Below are positions 60,031 through 64,000 of a DNA stretch of 64,000 nt, one piece after another. Source of the DNA: a virus; the IMG/VR virus record IMGVR_UViG_3300024289_000028, positions 1-64,000 of that record; one strand, written 5' to 3'. Each line of letters opens with the position of its first letter. The stretch's first letter is position 1. A model generated the notes under the pieces. It was not told the origin of the DNA and made no database searches. It saw only the letters and a program-made list of their open reading frames with translations. A program made the position numbers and the translations under genes.

Positions 60031-61533
60031 ATGGCAGAGTCAGTTAGAAAACCGCAGAATCAAAAATCTAGTCAAGGCATAGGCAACGGCCCTTATCTTG
60101 CTAAGGTGGTAAGCCATCTTGATCCTTCTTTTATGTCGGGATTAGAAGTTACACTACTTAGAGATTCTGCAAACGAAATTGGTGACGAAAGCCAAACATA
60201 TCCTGTAAAATACTTAACACCATTTTATGGAAGTACTGCCTACGAATTTATGGGCAAAAACACCGGCAATGCAGATGCCTATCACGATACACAAAAATCC
60301 TACGGCATGTGGTTTACCCCACCGGATATTGGCGTAACCGTAATGGTTATATTTGTAGATGGCAATCCTTCTGAAGGATATTTTATTGGTTGTGTTCCTA
60401 GCCGTTTTGCCAATAACATGATTCCAGCAATCGGCGGTACTGATGTGGTAGATATTTCGTCTACAGATAAATCTAAGTATTCAACTAGTATGCCGTTACC
60501 AGTTGCAGAAGTCAATAGAAAAGCCAACGATCTAACTAAAAGTACTGCGGTAGACAAGATTAAAAAACCAGTGCATCCTATGGCAGATAGATTTTTAGAA
60601 CAAGGGTTAATTGAAGATGATGCACGAGGAGTAACTACATCTACCGTAAGACGAAATGTACCAAATATGGTTTTTGGTATTTTAACTCCAGGTCCATTAG
60701 ATCAAAGAGACGGTGCTAAAAAATCAAATATTGGTAGAAAAGATTCTGCAACAATATCTCCGGTTCCGGTAGGCCGACTAGGAGGAACACAATTAGTATT
60801 TGACGACGGCGATGACAGATATTACCGAAAAACTTCTGCAGGTGAAGGAGGAGTTGAATATCTCGAAGGAAATAAGGGAGATAAAAATATTCCTTATAAC
60901 GAATACTTTAGGGTACGTACAAGAACAGGCCATCAGTTGTTGATGCACAATTCCGAAGATTTGATTTATATTGGTAATGCTAGAGGAACAGCCTGGGTTG
61001 AATTAACCAGCAATGGAAAAATAGATATCTATGCTCAAGATAGCATTAGTATTCACTCTGAACAAGATTTAAACATTCGTGCTGATAGAGATATTAATTT
61101 AGAAGCAGGAAGAAACTTTAATGTTAGAAGTGTATTAGGAGCAGTTCATATTGATGCAACTACTAATTTAGAATTAGTTGTTGGAGCTAACGGATATCTA
61201 ACAACAGCAGGAAGTATTCATTTAAATGCAACCGGCGATGCAAACATTACAGCAGCAGGAAACAGCAATATAAAAAGTGCTCACCACTTTGAAACTGCAA
61301 GTGCTATTGACATGAACGGTCCAGCTGCAACACCTGCTACAAAAGCATTGCCGTTAACTTTAAATGACAATTTAGTAACAGACGGAACACTTGATTGGGC
61401 TAAAACAAAATATATTAAACCTGATCCTGTTAAAAGTATTATGAAACGTATACCAATGCACGAACCGTGGCCTTTGCATGAAAATCAAGCGCCACAATTT
61501 GTTACTCCGGATAACACGGATAGGGATGCTTAA
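60031..61533 (+). CDS. 5: Baseplate hub/spike protein (gp5-like, no lysozyme domain seen)
   Basis: A 500-aa protein. Residues 18-135 form the gp5/VgrG OB-fold (YLAKVVSHLDPSFMSGLEVT, YGMWFTPPDIGVTVMVIFVD, GYFIGCVP). After a linker region, residues ~295-430 form a beta-helix spike (IDIYAQDSISIHSEQDLNIR, INLEAGRNFNVRSVLGAVHI and similar). The T4 lysozyme domain normally inserted between them is absent; the region ~150-290 shows no lysozyme motif. GAGG 6 nt before the ATG. It is followed by gp25. Confidence 0.85.
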   Translation: MAESVRKPQNQKSSQGIGNGPYLAKVVSHLDPSFMSGLEVTLLRDSANEIGDESQTYPVKYLTPFYGSTAYEFMGKNTGNADAYHDTQKSYGMWFTPPDIGVTVMVIFVDGNPSEGYFIGCVPSRFANNMIPAIGGTDVVDISSTDKSKYSTSMPLPVAEVNRKANDLTKSTAVDKIKKPVHPMADRFLEQGLIEDDARGVTTSTVRRNVPNMVFGILTPGPLDQRDGAKKSNIGRKDSATISPVPVGRLGGTQLVFDDGDDRYYRKTSAGEGGVEYLEGNKGDKNIPYNEYFRVRTRTGHQLLMHNSEDLIYIGNARGTAWVELTSNGKIDIYAQDSISIHSEQDLNIRADRDINLEAGRNFNVRSVLGAVHIDATTNLELVVGANGYLTTAGSIHLNATGDANITAAGNSNIKSAHHFETASAIDMNGPAATPATKALPLTLNDNLVTDGTLDWAKTKYIKPDPVKSIMKRIPMHEPWPLHENQAPQFVTPDNTDRDA

Positions 61534-61535
61534 TT

Positions 61536-61973
61536 ATGGCAAAATTATATAATCAAAAAACGGTTGCAAGTAATATAGCATCTGTTGGAAATCAAAATAT
61601 TACAGAATTTACCTATAAAGGTTTTTGTTCAGCAGAAACAAAAAAAGGATATAAACTCTATGACATCGATCTTGTTAAACAAGATCTAATTAATCATTTT
61701 TACATTCGTAAGGGCGAAAAGTTAGAAAACCCAGAATTTGGTACGGTCATTTGGGATTTATTATTTGAACAATTTACAGAAGAAGTAAAAAAATTAATTG
61801 CTAAAGACGTTGAAGAAATTATTAACTACGACCCTAGAATTGCTGTTAATTCAGTAATTGTCGATAGCACAGATCAAGGAATTCGAATAGAAGCAGAGTT
61901 AGTATATCTGCCTTTTAATGTTAGCGAGCGTATGACTTTTGACTTTGACAAGTTAAATTACTCAGTTAACTGA
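61536..61973 (+). CDS. 25: Baseplate wedge protein (gp25)
   Basis: A 145-aa GPW/gp25-family sheath-initiator-like wedge protein. DIDLVKQDLINHFYIRKGEK, then NPEFGTVIWDLLFEQFTEEV and DVEEIINYDPRIAVNSVIV are the family core, including the conserved E-N-P-x-F-G-T motif. Length matches T4 gp25 (132 aa). 2 bp after gp5. Confidence 0.95.
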   Translation: MAKLYNQKTVASNIASVGNQNITEFTYKGFCSAETKKGYKLYDIDLVKQDLINHFYIRKGEKLENPEFGTVIWDLLFEQFTEEVKKLIAKDVEEIINYDPRIAVNSVIVDSTDQGIRIEAELVYLPFNVSERMTFDFDKLNYSVN

Positions 61974-61989
61974 CCAGTTTATTTTCCGC

Positions 61990-61997
61990 GATAAATA
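61990..61997 (+). promoter_or_regulatory. Late promoter GATAAATA upstream of gp6
   Basis: Plus-strand NATAAATA octamer 17 bp before the gp6 start, with AGGA between them. It provides an internal start for gp6 and the genes beyond. Confidence 0.6.
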
Positions 61998-62014
61998 TTG
62001 AATAGGACTATAAA

Positions 62015-64000
62015 ATGACAGCTACATCAAGACAAAATAACTTAATTCTCAACGAAGACTGGACTAGAATTTATCAGACATTTAAAAATGCTGACTTCAA
62101 ATCCTACGACTTTGAAAATCTTCGCAGGGTCATTATTGAATATATTCGCGAAAATTATCCTGAAGATTTTAATGATTATATTGAATCAAGCGAATACTTA
62201 GCTTTAATTGACGCCATTGCATTTTTAGGACAGAGTTTAAGTTTCCGTATTGACTTAGCTAGTCGTGAAAATTTTATTGAACTAGCAGAGCGTAAAGAAA
62301 GTGTTTTAAAACTTGCTAGGATGTTGAGTTATACTCCTAAAAGAAATATTCCGTCAAAGGGATTGTTAAAATTTGACACCATATCAACAACTGAAGATAT
62401 TGTTGATAGTAACGGAAAAAATTTATCTAAACAAATTATCATCTGGAACGATCCTACTAATTCAAATTGGAGCGAGCAATTCCTATTGGTCCTTAATGCA
62501 GCTATGGCAGACAATACAGAGTTTGGCCGAAGCCAAGGATCTGGTACTATTGACGGTATTAGAACAGAACAATATAGATTAAGAACATCTAACAGAGATA
62601 TTCCATTATACACATTTAGTAAAAATGTTGCAGGAAGAAGAATGTCTTTCGAGCTTGTTAGCACAACCTTTAAAGGCAAAGAAGAAATTTATGAAGAAGC
62701 ACCTACGCCTGCTAATCAACTAGGATTTATATATAAAAATGACAATAAAGGACCAGCAAGTTTAAACAATGGTTTCTTCTTAATGTTTAAACAAGGTAGT
62801 TTAGAATTAGCAGATTTCTCAATCGCAGTTCCTACGACAAATGAAAAAGTTTCTATTGACGCCGAAGGAATTAATAACAACGATATTTGGTTATATTCTT
62901 TAAACTCTGTTGGAGCACAAACAACAGAATGGTTGCAAGTTCCAAATTTAATTGGAAACAATATTGCTTATAATAGTTTGGTCAATCAGGTCAAGAACAT
63001 TTATTCTGTTGTAACTAAAGACAAAGACAAAGTTGATTTATTATTCTCAGACGGAGTATACGGAAACTTACCTCAAGGTAATTTTAGAATTTATTATCGT
63101 GTTTCAAATGGTTTGAGTTACTCTATAACTCCTAGCGACATGCGAGGAATCAGCATATCTATACCTTATGTTAATAAATTAGGATCAGCTCATACATTAA
63201 CAATTAGTATGAGTTTAAAATATACCGTATCGTCCTCAACTCCAAGTGAAAGTATTGATAGTATTCGTGCAAATGCACCAGCATCTTATTATACACAAAA
63301 CAGAATGATCACAGGCGAAGATTATAATCTTGCGCCTTTAACCAGCAGTCAAGATATTCTTAAAGTTAAAGCAATTAATAGAACATCGAGCGGTATTAGC
63401 AGAAATTTTGATATTATTGATGCCAGCGGAAAATATTCAAGTATTGATGTATTCGCTGACGACGGTTTAATTTATAAAAACGAAGTTGAGACAACATTAG
63501 GGTTTAAATTTACAAATAAGATTGAAATTTATAACTTTATTAGAAATACTATTGAGCCATTAATTGACAGCACTGATGTTTTTAATTTTTATATAACAAA
63601 ATATACAAAAATTTTGTTTACGGATCCAACATCGGTTTGGAATTCAGTAACCACATCAACTAATAGTTCAACAGGATATTTTATTAGTGGAGTTGACTCG
63701 TCATTATTAAAAACAGGTGTTTATACAAATAATACTTTGAAATATCTTTTACCTGATTCAATAGTTAAATTTGTTCCGCCCGCCGGCAAAGCATTTAAAA
63801 ACGGAAAACTTGTTACTCAAGATTTAACAGATCCTTTACAAAAATCATATATTTGGTCTAAGGTTGTTAGAGTTGTTGGTGACGGTACAAATGCGGGCCG
63901 TGGAGTATTAAGTACAGGCCTAGGCCCAATTACATTTAGTGATAATATTCCTTCGGGTTCGGTAGCTTTTCAAATAGTACCAAAGTGGGTTTCAAATTTA
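62015..64000 (+). CDS. 6: Baseplate wedge protein (gp6), runs off the window
   Basis: An open frame of 662 codons without a stop, continuing past the end. N terminus NLILNEDWTRIYQTFKNADF and FENLRRVIIEYIRENYPEDF, then DYIESSEYLALIDAIAFLGQ and LAERKESVLKLARMLSYTPK, are diagnostic of gp6 (T4 gp6: 660 aa). NRMITGEDYNLAPL is the conserved gpJ-like segment in the second half. It forms the ring of wedges around the hub. ATG at 62015 with AGGA upstream. Confidence 0.95.
   Translation, partial: MTATSRQNNLILNEDWTRIYQTFKNADFKSYDFENLRRVIIEYIRENYPEDFNDYIESSEYLALIDAIAFLGQSLSFRIDLASRENFIELAERKESVLKLARMLSYTPKRNIPSKGLLKFDTISTTEDIVDSNGKNLSKQIIIWNDPTNSNWSEQFLLVLNAAMADNTEFGRSQGSGTIDGIRTEQYRLRTSNRDIPLYTFSKNVAGRRMSFELVSTTFKGKEEIYEEAPTPANQLGFIYKNDNKGPASLNNGFFLMFKQGSLELADFSIAVPTTNEKVSIDAEGINNNDIWLYSLNSVGAQTTEWLQVPNLIGNNIAYNSLVNQVKNIYSVVTKDKDKVDLLFSDGVYGNLPQGNFRIYYRVSNGLSYSITPSDMRGISISIPYVNKLGSAHTLTISMSLKYTVSSSTPSESIDSIRANAPASYYTQNRMITGEDYNLAPLTSSQDILKVKAINRTSSGISRNFDIIDASGKYSSIDVFADDGLIYKNEVETTLGFKFTNKIEIYNFIRNTIEPLIDSTDVFNFYITKYTKILFTDPTSVWNSVTTSTNSSTGYFISGVDSSLLKTGVYTNNTLKYLLPDSIVKFVPPAGKAFKNGKLVTQDLTDPLQKSYIWSKVVRVVGDGTNAGRGVLSTGLGPITFSDNIPSGSVAFQIVPKWVSNL

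Noticed and set aside
1-64000. CRISPR arrays, insertion sequences or integrase/attachment sites
   Set aside because: No regularly spaced short direct repeats with unique spacers, no transposase or integrase-like protein and no flanking inverted repeats were seen; the repeats present are within coding regions.

Overview
This window is part of the genome of a T4-like (exo-T-even type) contractile-tailed phage. The evidence is a full set of T4 head and baseplate markers: portal gp20, prohead protease gp21, scaffold gp22, major capsid gp23, recombination nuclease gp46/gp47, late sigma factor gp55, baseplate gp48, gp53, gp5, gp25 and gp6, and gp26. They are accompanied by the AT-rich, very large 'virion structural protein' genes typical of marine and freshwater relatives such as cyanophages and pelagiphages. 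The host cannot be read from the sequence; an aquatic bacterium is an inference from the style of the structural genes.

Layout. 1-827 (+): end of an unrecognised gene, a degenerate Nudix-like protein and a small coiled-coil protein. 796-36914 (-): a 36 kb late block of tail, fibre and neck-type virion proteins, including giants of 2153, 3071 and 1832 aa built from repeated modules. Embedded in it are three tandem cysteine-rich adhesin-like paralogues and a two-gene glycan-modification cassette (GT9-like glycosyltransferase plus O-carbamoyltransferase). 36988-43794 (-): head morphogenesis, read portal, small core protein, Rossmann-like protein, acidic core protein, gp21, gp22, gp23, closed by a strong terminator. 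43809-47042 (-): tail tape measure with a GH19 lysozyme-like domain. 47111-48183 (+): gp26 plus an overlapping start-less ORF entered, I propose, by -1 frameshifting. 48184-50812 (-): two candidate capsid-targeted internal proteins. 50813-51323: a 510-bp structured non-coding region. 51324-56202 (-): gp55, gp47, gp46, 2OG-Fe(II) oxygenase, a small basic protein and a GIY-YIG nuclease; genes from gp47 onward overlap or abut. 56277-64000 (+): baseplate operon gp48, gp53, large hub-associated protein, gp5, gp25, gp6 (runs off the end).

How it works together. gp55 (encoded here) should direct RNA polymerase to late promoters. Nine NATAAATA octamers lie just upstream of structural operons on both strands, which fits that expectation. 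gp21 should cleave gp23, the core proteins and probably the two proteins with capsid-targeting-like N termini. The candidate previously undescribed points are the gp26 frameshift cassette next to the tape measure, the cysteine-rich trio, the capsid-targeted pair with a shared C-terminal module, and the structured intergenic region.
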